DNA of 64,000 bases from Streptomyces rapamycinicus NRRL 5491. Lineage in GTDB: Bacteria; Actinomycetota; Actinomycetes; Streptomycetales; Streptomycetaceae. The translations under genes were made by a program, and so were the position numbers. Positions 1 to 7,527 of the stretch are shown here, one piece after another. Position 1 is the stretch's first letter; every line of letters starts with the position of its first letter. The notes below the pieces were generated by a model. It was not told the origin of the DNA, made no database searches, and saw only the letters and a program-made list of their open reading frames with translations. Where the stretch lies: assembly GCF_024298965.1 (NCBI RefSeq), contig NZ_CP085193.1, positions 930,001-994,000 on the forward strand. The letters run 5' to 3'.

Positions 1-1
1 C

Positions 2-241
2 TACAACACCGCCTACGCCGTATTCGGCGGCACGGCCCCACTCCTCGGAGCCCTCCTCACCCAGCACTTCGGACACCTGGCGCCCGGCACCTACATCACA
101 GTCCTCGCGGCCATCGCACTCGTCATCACCACCACCGCACTACCCGAAAGCCGCAACCACACGACGACCACACGCCCGCCACACAGACACGACCGCAAGC
201 CCACCGGCCCGTGCCCCGCTCCCTTCGGGACGACCAGGTAG
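2..241 (+). CDS. MFS transporter, C-terminal end (clipped by window edge)
   Basis: This is the last 79 residues of a protein whose start lies left of the window. The visible part reads as the end of a 12-helix permease. A Gly/Ala/Leu-rich hydrophobic helix (YNTAYAVFGGTAPLLGALL) is followed by a short loop and a second helix (TYITVLAAIALVITTTAL), then the PESR-type sequence typical of MFS carboxy-termini and a basic, Pro/His-rich cytoplasmic tail. The Y-N-T-x-Y-A-V-F-G-G pattern resembles the metabolite:proton symporter (ProP/KgtP) branch, but the substrate cannot be told from this fragment. It reads toward the P450, which is on the opposite strand, so the two converge. Confidence 0.75.
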   Translation, partial: YNTAYAVFGGTAPLLGALLTQHFGHLAPGTYITVLAAIALVITTTALPESRNHTTTTRPPHRHDRKPTGPCPAPFGTTR

Positions 242-354
242 TCGGCATACTTCGGCCGGTCACCGGGTGTGCGCGAGCAGCGAGGACACCAGCGGGTCGC
301 TCCCGGCGATCAGGTCCGCACCTGCATTGACGGCATCGCTGCGGGTCCCGGTCC

Positions 355-1686
355 TCATCCGTCGGCCACGGCCACGCGCAGAGGCGCCCGGAACGACAGC
401 AGCCCGAGCATCGGTGCGCCCTCCGCGCCTTCCACGAGGCGTGCCTTCGGCAGGCTGCGGGCCGCTGCCCGCAGGGCCACCGCCGCCTCCGTTCGGGCCA
501 ACGATGCGCCCGGGCAGCGGTGGCGCCCGGTGCCGAAGGCCAGGTGGTGGCGGATGTTCGGCCGGTGTGGGCACATCCGTTCCGGATCTGCGAAGACCTC
601 CGGGTCCGAACCGCTGCCCATGAGCATCAACAGCATCGGTGCTCCTGCCGGCAGTTCCACTCCGCCCAGTTCCACCGGCCGCGCCACGACCCTGCGCCAG
701 GTGGTCACCGGTGGCTCGCGCCGCAGCACCTCCTCCACCCAGGCCCAGGCCGTATCCGTCTCCTGTGCCGCGCGCGGCCACAGCCCGGGCTCGGCAAGCG
801 CTCGGCGCAGCACGGTGGCGATGAGCTGTCCGGTGGTCGACTGGCCGGCGATGAAGACGAAGAAGCAGGCCGCGACCGCCGTCTGGGGGTCCAGCGGTGT
901 TCCGTCGGGCAGCCGGTGCCGGGCGAGTGCTCCGAGGAAGGAGTCGGCGGTGGCCTTGCCGGTGCGCACGGTCGTGGTCAGCCATTGGTGGAACTCACCG
1001 GCCTGTTCCGCCAGTTCCAGCTGTCGGTCCGGTGCGGGCCTGCCCCAGAACAGCTCCAGTGAGGCGTCGCTCCAGCGGATCAGCGTGGCCGGGTCGATGT
1101 CGTGGATGCCCAGCAGCTCCATCAGTACCCGACAGGGAAGGACCTGGGCGAAAGCGGTGAACAGGTCGTATTCGCCGTCGGCGTCGGTCCGCGCCCGCGC
1201 CGCCTCGAGCAGTTCCGCGGCCAGGCGCTCGATCACCGGTACGGCGGCCGCGACGCGCCGTGCGTTGAAGAACCGGGTGACCACCCGGCGCAGGCCGGGG
1301 TGGCTGTCGGTGCCGTTGTTGGCGAGCGCGGGCGGGAGCTGGAAGCCGGCCCGGGCGAGCACCCGCAGCACGGCCACCGGCAGCGGGGTGACCGCGTGCT
1401 GGGCGTTGTCCGGTCGGAAGGTGGCGGGGTCGAGCAGCACCCGGCGGATGTCCCGGTGGCGGCTGACCAGCCACAGACCGGTGCCCGCGTCGTGGTGCAC
1501 AGGCGCCTGCGAGCGCAGCAGGTCCAGCCAGGGGTGGGGGTCGCGAACGAAGCCGTCCCCGAACAGGTCCAGACCCTCCAGCGGACCGCCCGCGCCGGGC
1601 GGCAGCGGTCCCGCCATCCCGCTGCCGGGTCCGCCGTCGCGGACCTCCGTACCAGGTGCGGAGGTGTCCAGGGCCGGGAGGTGCAC
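355..1686 (-). CDS. Cytochrome P450
   Basis: A 443-residue soluble bacterial P450 expected to hydroxylate or cleave a hydrophobic substrate using electrons from a ferredoxin. The I-helix oxygen-binding motif is AGQSTT (about 280-285), the K-helix ExxR is E319-VL-R322, and the heme loop FGTGRHRCPG places the cysteine thiolate at about residue 391. There is no signal peptide or membrane anchor. The gene is divergent from a bioF-like gene, with 145 bp between starts. That recalls Bacillus BioI, a P450 that makes pimeloyl units for BioF, although no acyl-carrier protein is adjacent. An alternative is an unrelated secondary-metabolite or xenobiotic P450. The ferredoxin and reductase at 32.9-34.3 kb are possible but distant partners. 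Family assignment is secure; substrate is unknown. Confidence 0.9.
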   Translation of the reverse strand: MHLPALDTSAPGTEVRDGGPGSGMAGPLPPGAGGPLEGLDLFGDGFVRDPHPWLDLLRSQAPVHHDAGTGLWLVSRHRDIRRVLLDPATFRPDNAQHAVTPLPVAVLRVLARAGFQLPPALANNGTDSHPGLRRVVTRFFNARRVAAAVPVIERLAAELLEAARARTDADGEYDLFTAFAQVLPCRVLMELLGIHDIDPATLIRWSDASLELFWGRPAPDRQLELAEQAGEFHQWLTTTVRTGKATADSFLGALARHRLPDGTPLDPQTAVAACFFVFIAGQSTTGQLIATVLRRALAEPGLWPRAAQETDTAWAWVEEVLRREPPVTTWRRVVARPVELGGVELPAGAPMLLMLMGSGSDPEVFADPERMCPHRPNIRHHLAFGTGRHRCPGASLARTEAAVALRAAARSLPKARLVEGAEGAPMLGLLSFRAPLRVAVADG

Positions 1687-1831
1687 GGACGGACGCTAAC
1701 ACGTGGCCGCCCCGGCACCGCCGCCCTGTGCGCGGTATCACTCGGACACCCGGCGGCCGCACCGGTCGCCCGCACCGCAAGCCTCCCCCACCCGCCGACC
1801 GGTCACCGGGCGCGTGCCAGAGTACCGATTC

Positions 1832-3124
1832 ATGGCCCAGCACCCAGTCCAGCCGACCACGCCCACCCCGGCCTCGGGCGATCGGTCGCTTCCCGCACCG
1901 GATGCCACCGCGCCTTCCGCGAGCCGGACCGATCCACAACGCGCCCACCCAGGACATGCCGCCCCCGCCCCGGCGGCGGTCTTCGACTGGATCGACCGGC
2001 GCACCGAGTTGCGCCGCCGCGCCGGGCTGACCCGTCACCTGCGCCCACGACCGGCCGACGAGCCCGTACTGGATCTGGCGGGCAACGACTACCTGGGCCT
2101 GGTCCGCCATCCGCGAGTGGTACGGGCGGCCACGGAAGCGGTGGCCCGCTGGGGCGGCGGTGCCACCGGTTCACGCCTGGTCACGGGCACCACACAACTG
2201 CACCAGGAACTCGAGGACGAACTCGCGGACTTCTGCGGCTTCGAAGCCGCGCTGGTCTTCTCCTCCGGATACACGGCCAACCTTGCCGCCCTCACAGCTC
2301 TGACGGGGCCGGGCACACTCATCGTCTTCGACGCCTGCAACCACGCCTCCCTGGTCGACGGCTGCCGACTCTCCCGGGCGAAGGTCGCACAGGTGCCGCA
2401 CCGCGAGCCGGACGCGGTGCGCACCGCGCTCACCCGGCACCGCGGGGGTCGCGCCCTGGTGGTGACCGACTCGGTCTTCTCGGTGGACGGGGACGCCGCG
2501 CCGCTGACGGAGTTGGCCGAGGCGTGCCGTGCGCATGGCGCCGCGCTGCTGGTGGATGACGCGCACGGCCTCGGAGTCGTCGGCGACGGAGGCAGCGGCG
2601 CGCTGTCCGCCGCCGGTCTGGCCGGATCCCCGGACGTGGTGGCCAGCGTGACACTGTCGAAGTCGCTGGGATCCCAGGGCGGGGCGGTGCTGGGCCCCCG
2701 CAGGGTCATCCGGCACCTCACGGAGACGGCCCGCACCTTCATCTTCGACACCGGGCTCGCCCCGGCCGGCGTGGGCGCGGCCCTGGGCGCGCTGCGGCTG
2801 TTGCGCGAGGAGCCGGAGCGCGCCGCACGAGCCCGAGAGGTGGCCCGGCGGCTGTCGGCGGGCCTGGCGTCCACCGGGCTGGAGGCGAGCGTGCCGGACG
2901 CCGCCGTGGTATCCGTCCGCGCACCCTCGCCGGAAGCCGCCGTGACATGGGCGCAAGCGTGCCGGGAGGCAGGCGTGGCGGTGGGCTGCTTCCGCCCGCC
3001 GTCCACACCGGACCACCACTCCCGGCTAAGACTCACCGCACGCGGCGACCTCACCGACGAGCAGATCGAGCAAGCCGTGGCGGTGATCACCCGCTGGGCC
3101 CCGCGCGGTGGCACGGACGCCTGA
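1832..3124 (+). CDS. bioF: 8-amino-7-oxononanoate synthase-like PLP enzyme (BioF family)
   Basis: A 430-residue alpha-oxoamine synthase. BioF condenses pimeloyl-ACP/CoA with L-alanine in biotin synthesis; relatives make other aminoketones. The PLP lysine is K277 in TLSKSLGSQGG, the cofactor-ring aspartate and histidine lie in DDAHGLG (about 242-248), and LAGNDYLGL marks the amino-terminal substrate region. The start at 1832 (MAQHPVQ) is preferred because the longer upstream frame is low-complexity Pro/Arg sequence; the first 45 residues here are still disordered-looking. No bioA, bioB or bioD is nearby, so this may be a second, specialised copy. The divergent P450 suggests a joint role. Family is sure; biotin function is inferred. 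Confidence 0.8.
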   Translation: MAQHPVQPTTPTPASGDRSLPAPDATAPSASRTDPQRAHPGHAAPAPAAVFDWIDRRTELRRRAGLTRHLRPRPADEPVLDLAGNDYLGLVRHPRVVRAATEAVARWGGGATGSRLVTGTTQLHQELEDELADFCGFEAALVFSSGYTANLAALTALTGPGTLIVFDACNHASLVDGCRLSRAKVAQVPHREPDAVRTALTRHRGGRALVVTDSVFSVDGDAAPLTELAEACRAHGAALLVDDAHGLGVVGDGGSGALSAAGLAGSPDVVASVTLSKSLGSQGGAVLGPRRVIRHLTETARTFIFDTGLAPAGVGAALGALRLLREEPERAARAREVARRLSAGLASTGLEASVPDAAVVSVRAPSPEAAVTWAQACREAGVAVGCFRPPSTPDHHSRLRLTARGDLTDEQIEQAVAVITRWAPRGGTDA

Positions 3125-3165
3125 CTCACCAACGCCACCGGTCCCGGGCTTCAACCCGGCTGGAC

Positions 3166-3183
3166 GGACGGCCCGGGCCGTCC
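3166..3183. terminator. Palindrome between convergent genes
   Basis: A perfect 18-bp GC palindrome (GGACGGCCCGGGCCGTCC) lies in the 84-bp gap between the ends of the bioF-like gene and the convergent small gene. Its position suggests a bidirectional transcription stop. There is no T-tract, as is common in Streptomyces. Confidence 0.45.
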
Positions 3184-3208
3184 GCCGCAGCACCCGGATA
3201 CGAGGGGA

Positions 3209-3523
3209 TCACTCCGGATGGGCCACCGCGTCATCCCGTAGCCGCACCGCCGCCAGCAGACTCAGCCCCGGCTCTGCCCCGCGCAGCGCCTTTATCGCCG
3301 CGACCGACGTGAGGTCCCCGGAGAAGCCGACGTCGGCCAGCCGGGAGCGGACCCAATGACCGCGCACCTGGGTCTCGGTGGCGGCCGTGGTGGATTCGAC
3401 GAGCGCGACCGCGTGTTCCAGGCCCGGGCGCGTCTCGGCCGTGGCCTCGTCCAGTGCCTGGCGCAGGGCCGCCGCGACCACATGCGCGTCCCGGATCAGC
3501 ACGACGTTGTGGCTCTTGCTCAT
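3209..3523 (-). CDS. Small hypothetical protein
   Basis: A 104-residue protein of unknown function. It starts MSKSHNVVLIRDAHVVAAALRQ and is mostly helical, acidic/basic balanced, with no membrane segment, cysteine motif or signal peptide. A GGGAGG ribosome site lies 8-13 nt before the ATG, which supports it as a real gene. It follows the PadR/membrane-protein pair in the same direction with a 34-bp gap, so it may be the third gene of that operon. I do not recognise a family. Confidence 0.55.
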   Translation of the reverse strand: MSKSHNVVLIRDAHVVAAALRQALDEATAETRPGLEHAVALVESTTAATETQVRGHWVRSRLADVGFSGDLTSVAAIKALRGAEPGLSLLAAVRLRDDAVAHPE

Positions 3524-3557
3524 TTCTCGGTTCCTCCCATATGGATCACTGGTCTTG

Positions 3558-4568
3558 TCATGTCCGAGGTCCAGGCATACGCGAGCGCTGGAACCGCGAT
3601 ACGAACATTCCGGCGCCGACCAGCGACAAGGCTCCCGATCCGAAGGTCAACCCGAGCGGTTCGTCATTGACCAGGCTGAGCGTGAGCCCCATGGCCGAGC
3701 ACACGGTGAAAATGGCCGCCCGGGTATCGCCCCGCGTCAGCCGGCGCACCCGGCTGGGCTCCTGTTCCGCCAACCGGAGTGCGTACAGCCCCACCGGGCC
3801 GAATTCGTCCCGGGGCGCCCGCTCAGCATCGATGACGTGCCGGGCCGCCTCTTCAGTGAGCTCCGCCGCGCGGGCACGAGACAGGCCGTGCCGTTCTTCC
3901 AGCAGCCGCGGCAGGATCCTCAGCCACTCCTCGGGCGAGTGAACGGTCTCCGGGATTACGTCAAGTCCACCCTTGCTGGTCGGCTTGCCGGGTACGGCGA
4001 ACCAGATCGCCATCAGGGCGATCCCCACCAAGCAGACGATCGGCGTCGGAAGCCTGCCAAGTCCCGTCCTGGGCAGGGCGGTGAAGGCGATGGCCGCCAG
4101 GATCGTCGTAGCGGCCGAGGCAGACCACCACCCGACAGCCCGGCGCCGGGATGCTGACCGCGGCCCGTGCGCCGCGACCAACGCGGTCGCCAGAGCGAGC
4201 GCGGTAAGGGCTGTCCCCGCCAGGCCGGCCAGGGTCAGCGGGAGACTGCCACCAGTCGAGATCCACAGCAGGACGCCGGCCACCACCGTACTCATTCCCA
4301 GCAGACCGAACACGCCGGAGCGGCGGTCGGCCGGGGTCAGGCCGTCCCGGTCGCGGGCGGCACGGACCTGATCCGGGACCCGTTCGGCGGCGACCGTCGC
4401 CGCGAACTCCGCCGGTGAGCCGAAGGCCTCCCGCGGATGCTCACCGCTCTCCGCGCGGTGCTGCCCCACTTCGGTCAGCACCGTGTCGGCGGTGTCGCCC
4501 GGCACCGACAGGGCGGCAAGCCTCAGCCGAACCCTGGCGTACCAGACTTCGACGGTCTCGTCACTCAC
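3558..4568 (-). CDS. Multi-pass membrane protein with HAAS-like N-terminus
   Basis: A 336-residue protein. The first ~80 residues form a soluble, helical region (VEVWYARVRLRLAALSVPG... VLTEVGQH) like the HAAS domain often encoded beside PadR regulators. At least six hydrophobic segments follow (for example GLLGMSTVVAGVLLWIS, AGTALTALALATALVAA, TPIVCLVGIALMAIWFAV) with a second cytosolic helical stretch between about 210 and 280. The gene overlaps the upstream PadR gene by ATGA, so the two are translationally coupled. HAAS proteins are thought to work with PadR regulators in envelope-stress or drug sensing; the ligand is unknown. Confidence 0.7.
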   Translation of the reverse strand: MSDETVEVWYARVRLRLAALSVPGDTADTVLTEVGQHRAESGEHPREAFGSPAEFAATVAAERVPDQVRAARDRDGLTPADRRSGVFGLLGMSTVVAGVLLWISTGGSLPLTLAGLAGTALTALALATALVAAHGPRSASRRRAVGWWSASAATTILAAIAFTALPRTGLGRLPTPIVCLVGIALMAIWFAVPGKPTSKGGLDVIPETVHSPEEWLRILPRLLEERHGLSRARAAELTEEAARHVIDAERAPRDEFGPVGLYALRLAEQEPSRVRRLTRGDTRAAIFTVCSAMGLTLSLVNDEPLGLTFGSGALSLVGAGMFVSRFQRSRMPGPRT

Positions 4569-4921
4569 GTACGCTCCCTGTCGACGTCGTCAACTCTGGC
4601 CAGCAGACGATCCACGGAGCCGGAGAAGTGCTCCCAGCCCACCCGCTCCTCGCGCAGCCGCGCCCGCCCGGCGTCGGTCAGCCGGTAGACCTTGCGTCCC
4701 GGGCCGCCCTCCCCCGCCTGCCAGCGGGCCTCGACCAGTCCGTCGTTCTCCAGTCGGGCCAGCACCGGGTAGAGCGCACCGCCACGGACCGTGCCGAACC
4801 CCTGCGCGGCCAACTGCTGGACCAGTGCGTACCCGTGCTGGTCGCCCTGCGCGAGCAGAGCGACCAGCAGCAGAGGCAGCATTCCTCGCAGCCAGCCGGA
4901 CGAGGGCTCTCCTGTCGGCAT
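4565..4921 (-). CDS. PadR family transcriptional regulator
   Basis: A 118-residue PadR-type winged-helix repressor. The family signature is clear: LLLVALLAQGDQHGYALVQQLA at the first helices, GGALYPVLARLENDGLVEARW in the recognition helix and wing, then KVYRLTDAGRARL. A carboxy-terminal helix provides the dimer interface. The gene heads an operon with the HAAS-like membrane protein, with which it overlaps by four bases. A GGGGAG ribosome site lies 6 nt upstream of the ATG. An inverted repeat immediately upstream (4940-4964) is the likely autoregulatory operator. Confidence 0.88.
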   Translation of the reverse strand: MPTGEPSSGWLRGMLPLLLVALLAQGDQHGYALVQQLAAQGFGTVRGGALYPVLARLENDGLVEARWQAGEGGPGRKVYRLTDAGRARLREERVGWEHFSGSVDRLLARVDDVDRERT

Positions 4922-4939
4922 GAGCTACTCCCCTCATCC

Positions 4940-4964
4940 AACTAGTCGCGGTTCGTATCTAGTT
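4940..4964 (-). promoter_or_regulatory. Candidate PadR operator and -10 region
   Basis: An inverted repeat AACTAG-N13-CTAGTT lies 19-43 nt before the PadR start. Read on the minus strand, TTTAAC and TAGATA spaced 16 nt apart form a plausible -35/-10 pair overlapping the repeat, consistent with autorepression. Confidence 0.45.
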
Positions 4965-5055
4965 CTGTTTCAGAGTAGTTAAACACGCTTCAAGATCCGA
5001 CACCACCCCGGCCCGGTTCAGCGCGCGGCGGGCAGTTGGCCGCGGAACCGCGAAG

Positions 5056-5688
5056 TCAGCCGATGGAGAGACCCAGGTCGGTCACATACCAGCGGCCTTC
5101 CACGACGCCGGCCTCGATCCTGATACCGACCTGGTCCTCCTCCGCTCCGGTGGAGTGCGACAGGACGATGGCCTTCAATGTCTGACCGTCCACGGTGATC
5201 TGCTCACCGTCGACCGTCGCCTTCTTGTCCTTGACCGGGACCGCGGCCACCTTCACCGTCGGGGGATTCTTCGGCTGGTCGGGCGTGAACGAGGTGTGCA
5301 TACGGTGGACTTGATCCGCCATCTGTTGCGCTTCCGGCCCCTTGCCTCCGCACATCGCCTCAGTGCTGGGCTTCGCGGGAGACCCGTTGGTGGCCGGTGT
5401 GGCCATGACCGAGCAGGCCTCCTTGGGACGGTCCTCGACGACCGCGGTCACCCACTTGGCCACCACCGCCTGCACCGTGGACTGATCACCGGGCTGCCCC
5501 TTCGGGGATGGAGTGGCCCCGGCCGTCGAGGCCGAGCCCTTCGGGTCCTTCGCGTCCTTCGTGTCCTCCGCCTTCGTCGAGTCCGCCGAACACCCCGCGA
5601 GGACCGACGCCGTGGCCATCACACATACGCCGACGATCCAGCCGACGACAGCATTCCTCTTCGACCTGGTCATTCCCATTTTGCTCAC
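5056..5688 (-). CDS. Secreted lipoprotein of unknown function
   Basis: A 210-residue lipoprotein. A basic amino-terminus (MTRSKRNAVVG) is followed by a hydrophobic core and the lipobox VLAGC at about residues 29-33, so Cys33 should be lipidated. An Ala/Ser/Thr/Lys-rich linker to about residue 70 leads into a globular part with two cysteines (EACSVMA and EAMCGG) that may form a disulfide. The mature domain (about 75-210) looks like the small alpha/beta folds common in Streptomyces lipoproteins that carry one or two conserved cysteines. It is encoded upstream of PadR in the same direction but 134 bp away, across a promoter, so it is probably a separate unit. Confidence 0.75.
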   Translation of the reverse strand: MSKMGMTRSKRNAVVGWIVGVCVMATASVLAGCSADSTKAEDTKDAKDPKGSASTAGATPSPKGQPGDQSTVQAVVAKWVTAVVEDRPKEACSVMATPATNGSPAKPSTEAMCGGKGPEAQQMADQVHRMHTSFTPDQPKNPPTVKVAAVPVKDKKATVDGEQITVDGQTLKAIVLSHSTGAEEDQVGIRIEAGVVEGRWYVTDLGLSIG

Positions 5689-5751
5689 GTTTCCTCAGTG
5701 GTTCCTCATGGTCCGGCATCCCCGGAATGAATTGCACACGTTCCCCGGGTG

Positions 5752-5767
5752 GGGAGGCCAGCCTCCC
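5752..5767 (-). terminator. Hairpin downstream of the DUF4387 gene
   Basis: GGGAGGC and GCCTCCC flank a two-base centre about 33-48 bp beyond the end of the DUF4387 gene. A short stem of this type could end the MFS-AtuA-DUF4387 transcript. Confidence 0.35.
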
Positions 5768-5799
5768 GGTACCCCCGCCAGGGGAGTGGTCGTTCCGCG

Positions 5800-6114
5800 T
5801 TATGTCTGGGCGATTTCCATGTCCATGAGCGGGGCGTACTGCTGGCCGGCGTAGCAGTCGGTGTCGTGCGGGCCGCCCTGGGCGGCGGGCCGGGGCAGGG
5901 AGACCTTGACGGCGAGGGCCAGGGGGTGGTGGACGAGGAGGATCTGGTCGGGGGTGGTGCCGTAGAGGGTGGCGAAGAGCTCCTTGTTGAGGAAGCCGGT
6001 GGCGACGAGGGCGTCGTAGGCGGTCTGGTCGTGGCACATGAAGTCGAAGGTGAGGGTGAAGGGGCCGGCGTTCTTCGAGCGGATCAGGGAGCAGTAGTCG
6101 AGAAGGGTGGTCAC
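5800..6114 (-). CDS. DUF4387 family protein
   Basis: A 104-residue protein of the DUF4387 type, recognised from the start LLDYCSLIRSKNAGPFTLTFDFMC, the central GTTPDQI and the tail CYAGQQYAPLMDMEI. These proteins are commonly encoded next to AtuA/DUF1446 proteins and are thought to be a second subunit; no reaction is firmly established that I can cite. Here it starts 4 bp after the AtuA gene ends, so the two are surely co-translated. Conserved charged and aromatic residues (HDQTAYD, HHPL) suggest an enzyme or subunit rather than a regulator. Confidence 0.82.
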   Translation of the reverse strand: MTTLLDYCSLIRSKNAGPFTLTFDFMCHDQTAYDALVATGFLNKELFATLYGTTPDQILLVHHPLALAVKVSLPRPAAQGGPHDTDCYAGQQYAPLMDMEIAQT

Positions 6115-6118
6115 GGGG

Positions 6119-7480
6119 TCACAGCTCCTCGGTGACGGTGCGGAACAGTTCGGTGGGGGTGACGCCGGTGGCGACGTGGTTGAGGGTGAAGCGGTACAGG
6201 GCTCCGCGGTCCATCTCGGGTGGGGAGTAGGGGTAGGCGAGGGTGGAGACCAGGCCGTCGTACTCGGCGATGGGCAGGTGGCTGCTGGCGTGGGCGACGA
6301 ACGTGGCGATGGCGTGGGCGGTCTCCTGGTCGGGTGCGGTGACGGTGATCAGGACGCCGAGTTCGCGTGGGGTGAGCGGATCGGGTTCGCTGCCGGTGAG
6401 GACGGCTCCGGCGCCGTAGAGGCGGTAGTCGATGTCGATGTCGGCGGGGTCGACCTCGCCGTCGAAGATGTCGAGGATCTTGGCGTCGAAGTACCGCTCG
6501 GCCGTCGGCAGGAGCTTGGGGAGGGCGTCGATGACGACGCGGTCGCGTACGCCGCCGATGATGACGGTCTGGTAGCCGACGAGTTCGGCGCCTTCGAGCT
6601 TGTTGGTGTAGCCGTCGGCGGGGAGGTAGCGGGCGCCGCGGACACGGACGGTCTGTTCGTCGACCGGCTCGTAGGTCGCCTCGGTGGTGTCCAGCACGCC
6701 TGACGGTTCGGCGATGTGATAGGGGTCGGCGTTCTCGTACAGGGTGTGCGCGGCGACCGACCGGGGGGTCAGCCGGGTGCCGGCGGCCAGTGTGGTGACG
6801 TCGAAGTGGTCGTCCCGCAACGTGGCGAGCAGGCCGTTGGCGGATGGCGGGACGGCACAGGCGGCGCCGCACTCGATGGTCTTGGCCATGTGCCAGGTCA
6901 GGCCCGGGTCGGCACCTCGCATATGGGGCAGTGCCGCGAACAGGGCGGTGTCGCTGGCACGACCGGCGAGGATGACGTCGCAGCCCTTCCGGAGGGCTTC
7001 CCGGAGGGGTTCTACGCCCATCATCGCGACGGTGTGACCGCGCTCGAACAACTCCCGGTCGATCTCCGGCGCGTTCGCCAGGGGCTGGATCCGGCCCGTG
7101 TCGTAGAGGTCCTTCAGCCGCTGGGCGGGCTGGTCGGAGTAGATCAGGCCGAGCTTGACGTGCAGGTCTTCTTCCGCGGCGATGGTCCGGCAGAGGGAAG
7201 CGACCTGGTCGACTCCTGCGTCACGGCCGGAGGTACCGCAGGAGCCGATGATCAGCGGCACGCCGAGCTCGTCACGGCCCCTCAGGAGCAGCCGCAGATC
7301 GCGGGTGACCGCCCGCGCGGACAGCTTCGGGGTGCCCGAGCCGAGGGCGGCGGGGCCGGAATCGGTCGAACCGGCGTCGCAGGCGATCACGTCAGGGCGG
7401 GCGGCGAGGCCGCGCGCGAGCGCGTCGGCGTCGAACCCGGCGCCGAGCGCGCCGGTGGGGGCCAGGATGCGGAGTTCCAT
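6119..7480 (-). CDS. AtuA/DUF1446 family protein
   Basis: A 453-residue soluble protein of the DUF1446 family, named after AtuA of the acyclic terpene (citronellol/geraniol) pathway of Pseudomonas. Visible hallmarks are GAGFDADALARGL near the start, CDAGSTDSGP, IIGSCGTSGRDAGVDQV, the central ILAGRASDTALFAALPHMRG and ECGAACAVPP. The start at 7480 (MELRIL) is chosen because AAAGG lies 10 nt upstream of it; an in-frame ATG at 7498 is possible but overlaps that site. In this locus the neighbours are DUF4387, an MFS carrier and a GntR/FCD regulator, with no terpene genes. This points to uptake and conversion of a small carboxylic acid. Function is inferred from context only. Confidence 0.85.
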   Translation of the reverse strand: MELRILAPTGALGAGFDADALARGLAARPDVIACDAGSTDSGPAALGSGTPKLSARAVTRDLRLLLRGRDELGVPLIIGSCGTSGRDAGVDQVASLCRTIAAEEDLHVKLGLIYSDQPAQRLKDLYDTGRIQPLANAPEIDRELFERGHTVAMMGVEPLREALRKGCDVILAGRASDTALFAALPHMRGADPGLTWHMAKTIECGAACAVPPSANGLLATLRDDHFDVTTLAAGTRLTPRSVAAHTLYENADPYHIAEPSGVLDTTEATYEPVDEQTVRVRGARYLPADGYTNKLEGAELVGYQTVIIGGVRDRVVIDALPKLLPTAERYFDAKILDIFDGEVDPADIDIDYRLYGAGAVLTGSEPDPLTPRELGVLITVTAPDQETAHAIATFVAHASSHLPIAEYDGLVSTLAYPYSPPEMDRGALYRFTLNHVATGVTPTELFRTVTEEL

Positions 7481-7527
7481 CAGGGTGGTGCCTTTCATCG
7501 TGTCTGGAGGGAGAGACGCGTTTCGCC

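Noticed and set aside
269..1699. Long open frames opposite the P450 and most other genes
   Set aside because: They mirror the GC-rich third codon positions of the real genes and encode Arg/Ala/Gly/Pro-rich sequence without domains.
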